Source: Sulfotelmatobacter sp963788225
GTDB lineage: Bacteria; Acidobacteriota; Terriglobia; Terriglobales; Acidobacteriaceae
Length of the DNA stretch: 64,000 nt
Assembly (NCBI GenBank): GCA_963788225.1
Contig: CAWBGI010000007.1
Coordinates: 124,001 to 188,000, forward strand
Reading direction: 5' to 3'
Made by a program: the position numbers and the translations under genes. Under the pieces are notes generated by a model, which saw only the letters and a list, made by a program, of their open reading frames with translations, was not told the DNA's origin and made no database searches. Every line of letters begins with the position of its first letter. The first letter of the stretch is position 1. Below are positions 1-8,553 of this stretch, in pieces.

Positions 1-1
1 G

Positions 2-97
2 ATGATCTCGTTTGAAACTTCTATGGGTAATGTGTTTATGAACGTCGCGCTGCGGTATAACACGCGGCGAATGGCGGATCACGCGGCTGCTCGATAA
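2..97 (+). CDS. Possible 3' end of a gene entering from the left
   Basis: An open frame runs from the window edge to a TAA at 95-97. The last 31 codons start MISFETSMGNVF and end in a charged tail. I do not recognise the family. It could be a true C-terminus of a gene whose body lies outside the window or a chance open frame. It is followed at once by the heptamer repeat, which in this genome sits in intergenic space. Confidence 0.25.
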   Translation: MISFETSMGNVFMNVALRYNTRRMADHAAAR

Positions 98-102
98 CTT
101 CT

Positions 103-133
103 AGCTGCGAGCTGCGAGCTTTGAGCTCCGAGC
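103..133. repeat. Heptamer tandem repeat (AGCTGCG-like)
   Basis: Four 7-bp units in a row (AGCTGCG, AGCTGCG, AGCTTTG, AGCTCCG) plus a partial unit. The 134-360 stretch after it holds no convincing gene. Similar 7-bp-period arrays occur near 759, 20559 and 43895 in this window. Confidence 0.6.
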
Positions 134-360
134 ATTCGTCTTCGGCCTTCCTGATCGCTAATTACCTTCTTTAACTCTTGGGCGCGATGTTCGCTCTTCG
201 TATCCTGGAACCTCTGGGCCCTGTTGCTGAACCGACCGCTCCTTTCGCAGAGCAACAGCCGTCGCAGGTGCATGCTTCCGACAACTTTCTTGCTTCGCTC
301 CATTCATATCGCTCATCATATCGAGGGCAATGAAGAGTGATCCTCGTGGCGGAGGTTTCC

Positions 361-735
361 ATGGCCGTCGAAAAGCAGACCGTCGAAACACGGATCATCA
401 AAACACCGATCATCGAAATGAAGATCATCGAAATGCGCACTTACAAACTTAAGCCGGGCAAGCGCTCGGAGTTTCTCGAGATATTCTTCTCGAAGTCGAT
501 TCCGGCGCATGCGGAAATCGGGATGAAGATCTTGGGTCCGTTTCTTTCCATCGAAGATCCTGACACCTTCTTCTTTATGCGCGGCTTCCCTGACCTGGCC
601 TCGCGCGAGCCGATGAAGGCCAAGTTCTACGAGGGAGAACTGTGGAAGCGCGAACTGGAAAACCTCCTGATGCCCATGATCGAAAAATATGACATCGTAC
701 TGGTGGAGGACCCTGAGGGCCTGGTTCGCTGGTAA
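361..735 (+). CDS. NIPSNAP-family protein
   Basis: A 124-residue protein with the NIPSNAP/dimeric alpha-beta-barrel signature: the core begins IIEMRTYKLKPGKRSEFLEI and continues through a second beta strand (DTFFFMRGFPDLASRE). The family is small and cytoplasmic and its biochemical role is poorly defined. ATG 361 is chosen because GGAGG lies 5 bases upstream; a GTG at 337 in the same frame lacks such a site. The first 20 residues before the core (TVETRIIKTPIIEMKIIEM) come from an imperfect 12-bp DNA duplication and look like an added N-terminus. An alternative start is the ATG at 418, directly at the family core. No operon partner is seen on this strand. Confidence 0.75.
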   Translation: MAVEKQTVETRIIKTPIIEMKIIEMRTYKLKPGKRSEFLEIFFSKSIPAHAEIGMKILGPFLSIEDPDTFFFMRGFPDLASREPMKAKFYEGELWKRELENLLMPMIEKYDIVLVEDPEGLVRW

Positions 736-1128
736 AGCCCGCTGGTCGATAAATCGTCGTTGGTCGTTCGTCCCTTCGCTCAGCTCAGGGCAGGCTAAGA
801 ACGGTCGTTGGCCTCTTCGTCGCCGGTTACAACCTTTCACGGACATCCTTCTACTCAACTCATCCACTCACCGCTGATAAAGCCTGCTCACTTTGCCCGA
901 AAATAAAGTTTGGGGCTCCACTATGTGACATCTAACCTTTGTCCACAGCCCATAACTTGCGCAATCATGGCCAACATTCTTCGCGCGAAAACAATCTTCG
1001 GATTTTTGCGCTACAGGTCGTGAGTGGATTGTCCTTTGGACAATCCCACTTCGCCCAGCAGGAGAGGGAAATCACGCCTGAGGTTGGGATCGGACTATTT
1101 TCCGAGAACCTCAGGATGGGACAACCAG
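736..1128. other. Gene-free stretch with repeat fragments
   Basis: No convincing gene. It holds a heptamer-type motif at 759-772 (GTTGGTCGTTCGTC), whose reverse complement recurs exactly at 43895-43908. It also holds a CTTCGCTCAGCTCAGGGC-like fragment near 775-795, a kind of dispersed intergenic repeat I associate with acidobacterial genomes. Confidence 0.4.
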
Positions 1129-1542
1129 CTAGTGTTTGGCAATATCAACCCACCAGTGAGCTGTGGGACCTTGGTGCGGGTCGTTATGGTATCTTCCTTC
1201 CCACCGAAACTTCGCTTGATATATCTTGCCGGCGTTGACGTGGATGTCCTTGGTGATAGGCGTTCCAGAGGCGTCCCCCGCTGTCCAACTGGGAAAGAAA
1301 CTTGGACGGAATACGATGGTGTGGTCACCGGGAAGCAGCTCTATTGGGTTAAAGTCGGTTCTAGGACGACAATGCTTTGGGTTGCCTTTTGTGTGAAACA
1401 GATCCTTATTACAGTGGGTGTCCACTGCCGCTTTGCCATCCATAGAGGTCACCACTAGCCCTTTCATTTTGAGGATAGCGATCTCCTGTCGAGGACGGGC
1501 AGGACCATCATAGGCACGATAGGTTGCACCCATTGCCGCCAC
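1129..1542 (-). CDS. Hypothetical secreted or anchored protein
   Basis: An unrecognised 137-residue frame read from GTG 1542. It shows a beta-rich pattern (LLPGDHTIVFRPSF, then VNAGKIYQAKFRW, ending HWWVDIAKH) like small PEGA-type or carbohydrate-shell modules, but I cannot name it. In-frame codons upstream of 1542 encode RLCLAIAIGLTVAAMGA, an obvious signal-peptide core, yet no ATG, GTG or TTG precedes it in frame for at least 80 bases. The real start may be a rare codon or may have been lost to a small indel. The downstream gene on the same strand ends before this one and is not coupled. Confidence 0.5.
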   Translation of the reverse strand: MAAMGATYRAYDGPARPRQEIAILKMKGLVVTSMDGKAAVDTHCNKDLFHTKGNPKHCRPRTDFNPIELLPGDHTIVFRPSFFPSWTAGDASGTPITKDIHVNAGKIYQAKFRWEGRYHNDPHQGPTAHWWVDIAKH

Positions 1543-1765
1543 GGTGAGACCTATCGCGATTGCCAGACATAGGCGCTCCGTTTCGTGGTTTGAAGAATCT
1601 TCCGCGAGGGGACGTGCCCTAATTGTTTTGGCCAGCCTTGGTGATGAATGTCCATACCGGACAACTTTCTTTCGCCCCTCGCGGGGCTGGTTCTATTACC
1701 ATCCTGATCACCCACGACTTGCGCCGTGGGCTGCATTCTTTCGCCGCTTCGACGGCTGAATAGGC

Positions 1766-2935
1766 CTATGGCGTCCGCACGTAGCCGTGAAAAACATAGG
1801 CGCTATCGACGTAGGGTCCGGTAATGGTTCCCGCGGTGTTGATGGCGTAGCCTGCGGTTCCCTGGCCGGCCAGCGTACCTGCGCCCGGGGCTTCGAAGTT
1901 GGTTATTGTTCCGGCGGAAGATCGCGAGAAACCGTGGCCTATGCCGCTGCCGTCGGCGTAGTAGCCTGTGATGGTCCCCGCCGTGTTGATGCCGGTGGCG
2001 AAGGTTCCCTGACCCGCGCCGGTGCCTGCGCCCGACGCGCTGAATTCGGTCAGCGTACCGCCGGAGGTGCGCTCGAAGCCGTGATACACATTGCTGGAGT
2101 CAACGTAGTATCCCGCGATGGTTCCCGCGGTGTTGACGCCGATGAAGAAATCGAGGGAGTTGGGGAAGTTGCCGCCGGTTCCCTGGCCTGAGCCGGTGCC
2201 CGCTCCGGTGGCGTTGAAGGTGGTGATCGTACCGGTGGAGGACCGGTTGTAGCCGTGGCCGACGTTTTTGGAGTCGACGTAATAGCCGGCGATTTCACCG
2301 CCCGTATTGATGCACATGGCGCCAGTTCCCTGCAATGTGCCCTTGCCCGCGCCCGACACGTTGAATTCGGTGATGGTGCCGTTGGCAGCGCGCTTGAAGC
2401 CGTGAACCACCCAGTTCTTGTCAAGGTATAACCCCGCGATGACTCCGGCCGTATTGATAGCGAAGGCGTATGTGCCCTGGCCGGCTGTGGTGCCTGCGCC
2501 GGAGGCGCTGAATTCGGTTATGGTGCCGGCGGCGGTGCGCACGAAGCCGTGCCATATACCGCTGGAGTCGTGGTAGGCCCCGCAGATCGTTCCCGCGGTA
2601 TTAATGCAGTAGGCCCTGGTCCCCTGCTTTGAACCCGTGCCTGCCCCGGCAGCTTCGAAGCCGGTTATCGTGCCGGTGGTGGAGCGCACGAAGCCGTGAT
2701 AGACGTCGCTGCTGTCAATGTAGTAGCCGGCGATGGTTCCGGCGGTATTGATGGCGGAAGCCACCGTTCCCTGATTCATTCCCGTGCCTGCGCCCGGGGC
2801 ACTAAAGGTCGTAAACGTCTGGCCTTGTGCCGGTGTGGTCGCGAGGACTACCAGTAAAAGCGGCAGCGCCGCGAAACCTGCCGCTCGTCCGAGAATTCCA
2901 CAGGTCTGGCTATGAGGCTGCGTTCTGCTATTCAT
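1766..2935 (-). CDS. Secreted HAF-repeat protein
   Basis: A 389-residue protein with an N-terminal signal peptide (hydrophobic stretch LPLLLVVLATTPAQGQ, residues about 22-39). The rest consists almost entirely of seven imperfect repeats of about 49 residues. Each repeat has the frame INTAGTIAGYYxDS then HGFxRxxxGTITxF then GAGTxxxQGT. This is the extracellular HAF repeat, a beta-propeller-like module common in secreted acidobacterial proteins and of unknown function. The DNA repeats too, with a period near 147 bp, so recombination could change copy number. No neighbour on the same strand is close enough for an operon. Confidence 0.8.
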   Translation of the reverse strand: MNSRTQPHSQTCGILGRAAGFAALPLLLVVLATTPAQGQTFTTFSAPGAGTGMNQGTVASAINTAGTIAGYYIDSSDVYHGFVRSTTGTITGFEAAGAGTGSKQGTRAYCINTAGTICGAYHDSSGIWHGFVRTAAGTITEFSASGAGTTAGQGTYAFAINTAGVIAGLYLDKNWVVHGFKRAANGTITEFNVSGAGKGTLQGTGAMCINTGGEIAGYYVDSKNVGHGYNRSSTGTITTFNATGAGTGSGQGTGGNFPNSLDFFIGVNTAGTIAGYYVDSSNVYHGFERTSGGTLTEFSASGAGTGAGQGTFATGINTAGTITGYYADGSGIGHGFSRSSAGTITNFEAPGAGTLAGQGTAGYAINTAGTITGPYVDSAYVFHGYVRTP

Positions 2936-3266
2936 TCGGATTCTCCATTCTGGTGCAAGAAAAAACGGCAGCCATCATAGCACCTATCGGCCAGTTTACC
3001 GACACGCGGGACGCGAGTTTCATATTGATTTCATATGTATTCTGGGGCGTTCCGTTGCGCTCCGCGGGCGAAACCCCTACCCTCCAGCATCGACGCTGGC
3101 AGGGCATCGACTGCGCCCCCCTTCGGTCAGCGCGACAACTTTTGTTCATGACACACTAGCGGAGCATAATCGTGGCGGGAATCCCTTGCTGGGCCGTTGG
3201 TCGTGCTTCCAGACAAGGGGTCCTTCGACTCCGCGAGCCATCGGCTTCGCCGACGGCTCGCTCCGC
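2936..3266. other. Intergenic region with a dispersed-repeat hairpin
   Basis: Region between the promoters of the HAF gene and the 3' end of the DUF72 gene. No gene is supported. At 3234-3260 a 12-bp stem (CGAGCCATCGGC with GCCGACGGCTCG, one mismatch, three-base loop) sits inside a TTCGACTCCG...CTCCGCTCAGGATGACA frame, typical of a dispersed acidobacterial intergenic repeat. It lies 7 bases past the DUF72 stop but has no T-run on that strand, so it is not a classical terminator. Confidence 0.5.
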
Positions 3267-4301
3267 TCAGGATGACAGGTTAAATGATGACAGGCTGGTT
3301 GAGTCTTCGTCCGGCTCCGCGATGTTTCTTAGTTCGGGATACTTTTGGATCAGCGTGGGCGGGGCTTGCACTCTTTTTCCGGTGATCATGGCTTTCAGCT
3401 CCAGCGCGTTCACTCCGGCTTTGCTTTCGAAGTGGTTGTTGGTGATCACGTAGGTGGTGTGGGCGCGCTCGGCTACGCTTTCGATTCTTTCTTTCCATCC
3501 CGCCAGTTCGCGGTGGTTGTAGAGATAGTTGTAGCGGTCGTTGCGGCGGTCGGAGTCGGAGGCTTGATTGTACGAGCCTTGACCGGCAGACCCCTGATCG
3601 GCAGAAGCTTGATCGGCAAACCAGTGCTCATAGTTGCGTCCGTGCAGGCGGACGTAGCCGATGGCGGAGGTTACGTGTTCGGTGGGGGCGAGCGAGCGGC
3701 CGAGCAGCGGCTGGTCGATGTTGCAGAAGCCTACGTCTTTTTGCGCGAAGGCGGCTAGCGTGGCGGCGTCGTTCCAACTGGAGTGGCGCACCTCGACCAC
3801 GCGCGGATATTCGATGAACTGGCGCAGCAGGCGCTCTAGATAATCGCGGTTGAGAGACGTGTTTTTGAAACTCACGGGGAACTGGATTAGCAGCGCGCCG
3901 AGGCGGCCTTCGGTGGCAATGGCGTCTAGGCCTTCGCGGGTGCGGGCTTCGTCTTCGTCGGTGGGGCGGATGGTCGCGGCCGAGGTGGGCTCCATTACCG
4001 CGATGGGCGAGTGCGTGAAGGCGCGGTAGAGTTTCGCGGTGAAGAGGAAGTTCTTGTTCACCGTGGCCACTTTGCGGCACCAGAGCTTGGCCCACTCGGG
4101 CTTTAGAGGTCCGTAGAAACTGGTGTTGATTTCGGTGGTGTCGAAGAAACGGGCTAGGTACTCGAGCGGATGCTGCTTGCGGTGGGACATGCCCGGGGGA
4201 TAGAAGATGCCGTCCCAGTCTTTGTAAGACCAGCCGGCGGTGCCGATGCGGATTTCGTTGCTGTGCGTTTGGGGTAAGCGGGCTGGGGCTGAGGATTCCA
4301 T
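3267..4301 (-). CDS. DUF72 (YecE-like) domain protein
   Basis: A 344-residue TIM-barrel-type DUF72 protein. Signature segments are RIGTAGWSYKDWDGIFYPPG near residue 18, FDTTEINTSFYGPL near 53, FLFTAKLYRAFTH near 83, and the barrel end YVITNNHF near 295. The family function is unknown, with a sugar-isomerase-like fold suspected. Residues about 232-256 are a low-complexity insert (ADQASADQGSAGQGSYNQAS) made from 15-bp DNA repeats at about 3565-3622, within an otherwise conserved core. ATG 4301 is used. The gene is divergent from the repeat protein at 4507. Confidence 0.85.
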   Translation of the reverse strand: MESSAPARLPQTHSNEIRIGTAGWSYKDWDGIFYPPGMSHRKQHPLEYLARFFDTTEINTSFYGPLKPEWAKLWCRKVATVNKNFLFTAKLYRAFTHSPIAVMEPTSAATIRPTDEDEARTREGLDAIATEGRLGALLIQFPVSFKNTSLNRDYLERLLRQFIEYPRVVEVRHSSWNDAATLAAFAQKDVGFCNIDQPLLGRSLAPTEHVTSAIGYVRLHGRNYEHWFADQASADQGSAGQGSYNQASDSDRRNDRYNYLYNHRELAGWKERIESVAERAHTTYVITNNHFESKAGVNALELKAMITGKRVQAPPTLIQKYPELRNIAEPDEDSTSLSSFNLSS

Positions 4302-4363
4302 GGGCGGAACCGCAGACGGAGGGTTGGGGCAAGGTTAGCACAGTGGAGTACGCATTCGCGGCA

Positions 4364-4401
4364 GTGCGTCCTTTGGTGTGTCGTGCGTCCTTTCGTGTGT
4401 C
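4364..4401. repeat. 19-bp tandem duplication
   Basis: GTGCGTCCTTTGGTGTGTC is followed immediately by a copy with one change (G to C). It lies in the 205-bp divergent region between the DUF72 gene and the TIGR03803 gene, so it could affect either promoter. Confidence 0.7.
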
Positions 4402-4506
4402 GGACCACCACTGATGCGCCATTCCATCTGCCCAATGCACTGCCTAGACTGAAACTACCCTGAACGCTCGCGATCGTTGCCGGGCAACCCAGGAATGAGG
4501 TCCCAA

Positions 4507-5697
4507 ATGCAAACGAAATTGTTGCTGGCTTTGCTGCTTCTGCCGGTCTCTTTGCCGGTGCTGGCGGGAGCCCAAACTTACAGGGAATCTACCTTGGTTA
4601 GCTTTCCCTCGATTACAAATGGGCCGGTGCTGCCGACCGGCGGTTTGATCATTGACGCGGCCGGCCATCTTTACGGGTCGGCGCAGGGCGGCGTTAACAA
4701 TCTCGGGGCGATCTTCGAGGTAACGCCGCAGGGCGTGGTCAGCGTGCTGCATAGTTTTAACGGGACTGATGGTTCTTATCCGAACGTCAATCCCATTCGC
4801 GACGGGGCGGGCAATCTTTATGGCACTACGAGCCAGGGCGGAGCCAGCGCTGATTGTTCTTGCGGAACCGTGTTTAAGCTCGCGCCTGACGGCCAGTTGA
4901 CGGTACTGCACAGCTTTACCGGAGGATATGCCTATCCCAGCGCTTTAACGCTGGATGCGGCGGGGAATCTATATGGGTTCGAGTATGCGACGAATGCGAA
5001 TGGAAGTGTTTTCAAAGTTGCGCCAGATGGAACTTTTTCTTTGATCTACACCTTTTGCTCGCTCAGTAACTGCGCGGATGGCTCGGCGCCGGTGGGCCGA
5101 TTGATCATAAGCAAAGCAGGAAATTTCTACGGGGCGACGAATCGCGGCGGGCAGTTCAATCAGGGCACGGTGTTCGAGTTGACGCCGGAGTATGCCGAGA
5201 GCGTGCTCTACAGTTTTACCGGAGGCAGCGACGGCGGCAACCCGGTGGGTAAGTTGACGCAGGATGTCGAGGGAAATATGTATGGGGTTACTTATGCGGG
5301 AGGGTCGACGCCATCGAGCGCTTATGGAACTGTATTCAGAGTCACGCCAACGGGAGTGGAGTCGGTGTTGTACGGCTTTTGCCGGTTGACCAACTGTATG
5401 GATGGGGCTCGTCCTGCTGGGGCGCTCGTGCTGGATACGTTTGGCAACCTGTATGGCACGACGATAGTTGGCGGCATGCACGACGCGGGTGTTGTGTTCA
5501 AGGTGGCGCCCTCGGGCGTGGAGAGCGTTTTGGAGGACCTTACGATCGAAGCGGACGGCGGGAATGGAGCGGTGGTTGACAAGGCTGGGAATGTTTATGT
5601 GGAGATATATTCGGGGGGAAAGAGTGGGCAAGGGTCGGTGGTTAAATTAACTAAGAATGATTCGGTTCGCCGGTTCGTGCTCGCTTCAACTCCGTGA
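4507..5697 (+). CDS. Secreted TIGR03803 repeat protein
   Basis: A 396-residue exported protein built from about nine repeats with the pattern GxLxxDxxGNLYGTTxxGGxxxxGTVFxLxPxG and intervening VLYSF motifs. This matches the TIGR03803 propeller-type repeat found in secreted proteins of Acidobacteriota and Verrucomicrobiota; its role is unknown. The signal peptide follows ATG 4507 (MQTKLLLALLLLPVSL, cleavage probably after LAGA). GAGG at 4497-4500 favours this ATG over ATG 4495 and TTG 4477. The 3' end overlaps the convergent small gene on the other strand by 47 bp. Confidence 0.8.
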   Translation: MQTKLLLALLLLPVSLPVLAGAQTYRESTLVSFPSITNGPVLPTGGLIIDAAGHLYGSAQGGVNNLGAIFEVTPQGVVSVLHSFNGTDGSYPNVNPIRDGAGNLYGTTSQGGASADCSCGTVFKLAPDGQLTVLHSFTGGYAYPSALTLDAAGNLYGFEYATNANGSVFKVAPDGTFSLIYTFCSLSNCADGSAPVGRLIISKAGNFYGATNRGGQFNQGTVFELTPEYAESVLYSFTGGSDGGNPVGKLTQDVEGNMYGVTYAGGSTPSSAYGTVFRVTPTGVESVLYGFCRLTNCMDGARPAGALVLDTFGNLYGTTIVGGMHDAGVVFKVAPSGVESVLEDLTIEADGGNGAVVDKAGNVYVEIYSGGKSGQGSVVKLTKNDSVRRFVLASTP

Positions 5698-5833
5698 TTC
5701 TCGAACGCACCTCTTCCGGTTCCAGCAGTTTCCCGCATTGCGCAGCGGCGTAGCCCGCGTTGATTTTCGACTCGATCTCTGGGCGGTGCTCAACCAGCCA
5801 TACCTCAAGTTCGGGTCGAAGTCGAATCTCCAT
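5651..5833 (-). CDS. Small antitoxin-like protein (ParD-type)
   Basis: A 60-residue reading frame, MEIRLRPELEVWLVEHRP at the start. Its central segment, SKINAGYAAAQCGKLLEPEEV followed by RITELKRAR, resembles C-terminal tails of ParD/CopG-type addiction-module antitoxins. No toxin gene is adjacent: the upstream gene on this strand, 18 bp away, is a CAP-domain protein. It could be an orphan antitoxin-like protein or a chance frame, since it overlaps the end of the convergent repeat-protein gene. Confidence 0.45.
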   Translation of the reverse strand: MEIRLRPELEVWLVEHRPEIESKINAGYAAAQCGKLLEPEEVRSRITELKRARTGEPNHS

Positions 5834-5850
5834 GCCAGTATTCTACGCGC

Positions 5851-6783
5851 TCAGTCCAGCGACAGCACCACCCAGTACACGCCCGTGGGATATGTCTGAG
5901 TGCGGGCATAGCATGTACCTACTGAAAAACTCTGCAGGTTATGGCTGGCGAGCGCGTGGCCGGCGGTTGCGGGCAACGTTTCAGGGTGCAGGCTGGTGTA
6001 GGTCAGCACCGTATAGCGCTGGGCTAGTTGATGAATGGGGGAGGTGCCGAGCTTGTCGGCTTGCGCCATGGAGCAGGCGGCGGCGTCCGCAGTGGGCACA
6101 TCGCTGCGGGCGAGGGCAGGCTGGTTGGCCTGCTGCCGCGCTTGCGCTACCGTCGCTGCAATGCGGTCTTTCACTTCTGCGATGGAATAGTTGGGGAGGG
6201 CGTGGCCGAAATCCTGCACGATGTAGAGGCGGTCTCCGCTGCGGACCACGCCCAACCCGACCACGTTGTACGCCGGGTTGAGCAGGTTGGCGCGATGCGG
6301 AGGGGACAGCATGAGATGTTGTTCGGCCTGGACGGCGTCGGAATCGAGCGCGATGTTCTCGCCTTCCTGATCGAGCTGCGCATGAGTCGCAGCCCCCAGC
6401 CGCTGGGGCAGGGAGGGCTCGCCTTCAAACTGATGCGAAAGTTGCCGCGCTGCAAACATCGCTTGGGCGTGGGCGCGGGCGGCATGACTGATCCCGGCAT
6501 CGAGCGACAAACGCGGCGCGCCGGCTTGAGTTCTGGCCTGATTCGCCAAATCTAAGAGCTGTTGTTCGGCCTCGCTGTCGTAATCGTTGAAAGGAATATC
6601 GGGAGAGCTTGCCGCGGCTGGCTTTAGAGTGGCGCCCTGCGCGGATTGTCCGACGGCGCCATCGTTCTCGTGGGAGGAAGCCAGCAATCGAGTCGCCGGC
6701 CGGACCGAGTCGGCGCCCATCATCAGCGCGACCACGATCACGAATCTAAGAGCTCTTGGCATCAGCTTGTGCCTACTCAACAT
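5851..6783 (-). CDS. Secreted CAP/SCP-domain protein
   Basis: A CAP (SCP/PR-1-like) extracellular protein of about 310 residues. After an N-terminal membrane or signal segment (MPRALRFVIVVALMMGA) comes a Pro/Ala-rich linker. The CAP domain covers about residues 75-205: LDLANQARTQAGAPRLSLD, the helix with SHAARAHAQAM, then ENIA and the SPPHRANLLNPAYNVVGLGV motif. Bacterial CAP proteins are exported and of uncertain function; several bind lipid or act at the envelope. The start is set at ATG 6783 because the upstream TTG at 6828 has no ribosome site; ATG 6762 is equally possible. The gene is divergent from rmuC. Confidence 0.75.
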   Translation of the reverse strand: MLSRHKLMPRALRFVIVVALMMGADSVRPATRLLASSHENDGAVGQSAQGATLKPAAASSPDIPFNDYDSEAEQQLLDLANQARTQAGAPRLSLDAGISHAARAHAQAMFAARQLSHQFEGEPSLPQRLGAATHAQLDQEGENIALDSDAVQAEQHLMLSPPHRANLLNPAYNVVGLGVVRSGDRLYIVQDFGHALPNYSIAEVKDRIAATVAQARQQANQPALARSDVPTADAAACSMAQADKLGTSPIHQLAQRYTVLTYTSLHPETLPATAGHALASHNLQSFSVGTCYARTQTYPTGVYWVVLSLD

Positions 6784-6901
6784 GACCCTGGGGGGATCTT
6801 TTTCCGATTTGAATCGGCTGCGATTCAAATCTGCTCAGGCTCAAACTTGCCGCTGGTGCTACGCTAGAAGCTGGAAACCAGCCGGAGAAGTTACTTTCGC
6901 T

Positions 6902-8278
6902 ATGGAACCTGGCATCATCGGGGTCATTGGCCTATTGTTTGGCAGTCTGCTTGCATGGCTCGTGCTGCGCTCGCGCACGGCTACGCTCACGGCGCGTTTG
7001 TCTTTGATGGAAAAGGAATTAGCAGCCGGAAAGGCCGATCTGGCGCGGCTTCAGCAGGCTCACACCGAACTGGTGGCGGGCAAGGCAAGGCTGGAATCGG
7101 CGCTGGAAGCGGAACGGAAGACCAACGACGAAAAGATCGCTTTAGTGACCCGCGCCAGCGAAGATTTGCGCAATGCTTTCAAAGCCATGGCTTCGGAGGC
7201 ATTGAAGAGCAATAACTCGTCGTTTTTGGTAATTGCTGAGGAAACTCTGAAGCGATTTCAAAGCCAGGCGAAGGGCGATCTCGAGGCCCGGCAGAAAGCC
7301 GTGGCCGAGATGGTCGCCCCGGTGCGCGATTCGCTGAATAAAGTGGATGCGCAGATTCAGCAGATGGAAGTGGCACGGGGCGACGCTTATGGCGAACTGC
7401 GCGCGCAGGTGCAATCGCTGATCACCACGCAGAAGGAACTTCAATCGGAGACCGGCAATCTGGTGCGGGCACTGCGCACTCCGAATGTGCGCGGGCGCTG
7501 GGGAGAGATTCAGTTGCGGCGGGTGGTTGAGATTGCCGGCATGCTCTCCTATTGCGACTTCGCCGAGCAGGAGTCGGTGACCACGGAAACGGGAAGGCTT
7601 CGTCCTGATCTGGTGGTGAAGTTACCCGGCGGGAAAAGGATTGTTGTGGATGCGAAGACGCCGCTGCAAGCCTTTCTCGAGGCCTTCGAAACCAGCGACG
7701 AGGAAGCACGGCGTGCGTGCCTGGCCAATCATGCGCGGCAAGTTCGCGATCACATGAATACGCTGAGTGGCAAAAAATATTGGGAGCAATTCGAATCCAC
7801 GCCTGAGTTTGTGGTGATGTTTCTTCCCGGCGAGACATTTTTCAGCGCCGCTTTGGAGCAAGACTCCAGCCTGATCGAGCATGGAGTTTTGAACCGCGTG
7901 ATTCCGGCGTCGCCCACCACGCTGATTGCATTGTTGAAAGCTGTTAACTATGGATGGAATCAGGAAAAGCTGGCGCGCAACGCGCAACGGATCAGTGAAC
8001 TCGGCAAGGAACTGCACGACCGGCTGCGGCTTCTCGCGGATCACATCACGGCCGTTGGAACGGGACTCGACCGCGCCGTCGAGGCTTACAACAAGGCCGT
8101 GGGATCGCTGGAGAGCCGAGTACTGGTTTCGGCGCGCAAGTTTGCCGAGTTGGGTGCATCCGTGGCCGATGACATTCCGGAACTTGAGCCGATCGAAACC
8201 ACTACACGGACGCTCTCATTTGACTGGGATGAAGACGGCGCATCCGAAGCTGCGGAGGATGAGCGGAAAGCGGGTTGA
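6902..8278 (+). CDS. rmuC: DNA recombination protein RmuC
   Basis: A 458-residue RmuC-family protein. An N-terminal membrane anchor (IIGVIGLLFGSLLAWLVL) is followed by a coiled coil to about residue 190. The RmuC nuclease-like domain then begins VRALRTPNVRGRWGEIQLRR, with PDLVVKLPGGKRIVVDAKTPL carrying the PD-(D/E)XK-like acidic and lysine residues, and VVMFLPGE. RmuC limits rearrangements at inverted repeats in E. coli. The start at ATG 6902 places the anchor at the very N-terminus; an upstream in-frame extension to 6587 overlaps the divergent CAP gene and is unlikely to be translated. Confidence 0.9.
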   Translation: MEPGIIGVIGLLFGSLLAWLVLRSRTATLTARLSLMEKELAAGKADLARLQQAHTELVAGKARLESALEAERKTNDEKIALVTRASEDLRNAFKAMASEALKSNNSSFLVIAEETLKRFQSQAKGDLEARQKAVAEMVAPVRDSLNKVDAQIQQMEVARGDAYGELRAQVQSLITTQKELQSETGNLVRALRTPNVRGRWGEIQLRRVVEIAGMLSYCDFAEQESVTTETGRLRPDLVVKLPGGKRIVVDAKTPLQAFLEAFETSDEEARRACLANHARQVRDHMNTLSGKKYWEQFESTPEFVVMFLPGETFFSAALEQDSSLIEHGVLNRVIPASPTTLIALLKAVNYGWNQEKLARNAQRISELGKELHDRLRLLADHITAVGTGLDRAVEAYNKAVGSLESRVLVSARKFAELGASVADDIPELEPIETTTRTLSFDWDEDGASEAAEDERKAG

Positions 8279-8553
8279 GCCGCCGACTTCCGCAGACTCG
8301 CGCAAAACCCTTCGGAAACACTAATCTCAAGAAACTCTTATCCTGCCGAGCAGTTCCCTGCCCGTCGCGGTGAAAGCTGCGCTGTGGCCGCGACCGAAGG
8401 GGCATGGTCAGGCATACACTTCCGGTCTTTCGGGATGTGCTGCGTGATCAACTCAGCCTAAAGATAGCCCGGTCTCCGCCGATAGCCTAATGGATGAGGC
8501 TGCGCCGCTGCGCGAGTGCAGACTCTCGTTCATCCCCTTCTTTCAGGAAAGCA

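Noticed and set aside
2040..2900. CRISPR-like regular repeats in 1.77-2.94 kb and 52.0-53.2 kb
   Set aside because: Periods of about 147 and 102 bp are codon-exact and encode HAF and TPR protein repeats.
3628..4440. 270-codon frame overlapping the DUF72 gene on the same strand
   Set aside because: An alternative frame of DUF72 with Arg/His-rich nonsense composition.
5651..5833. Complete toxin-antitoxin pair
   Set aside because: Only an antitoxin-like small frame is seen; no toxin-sized gene is adjacent on that strand.
8461..8540. tRNA-like stretch GCCTAATGGATGAGGCTGC
   Set aside because: No cloverleaf with acceptor stem, anticodon arm or T-loop could be drawn.
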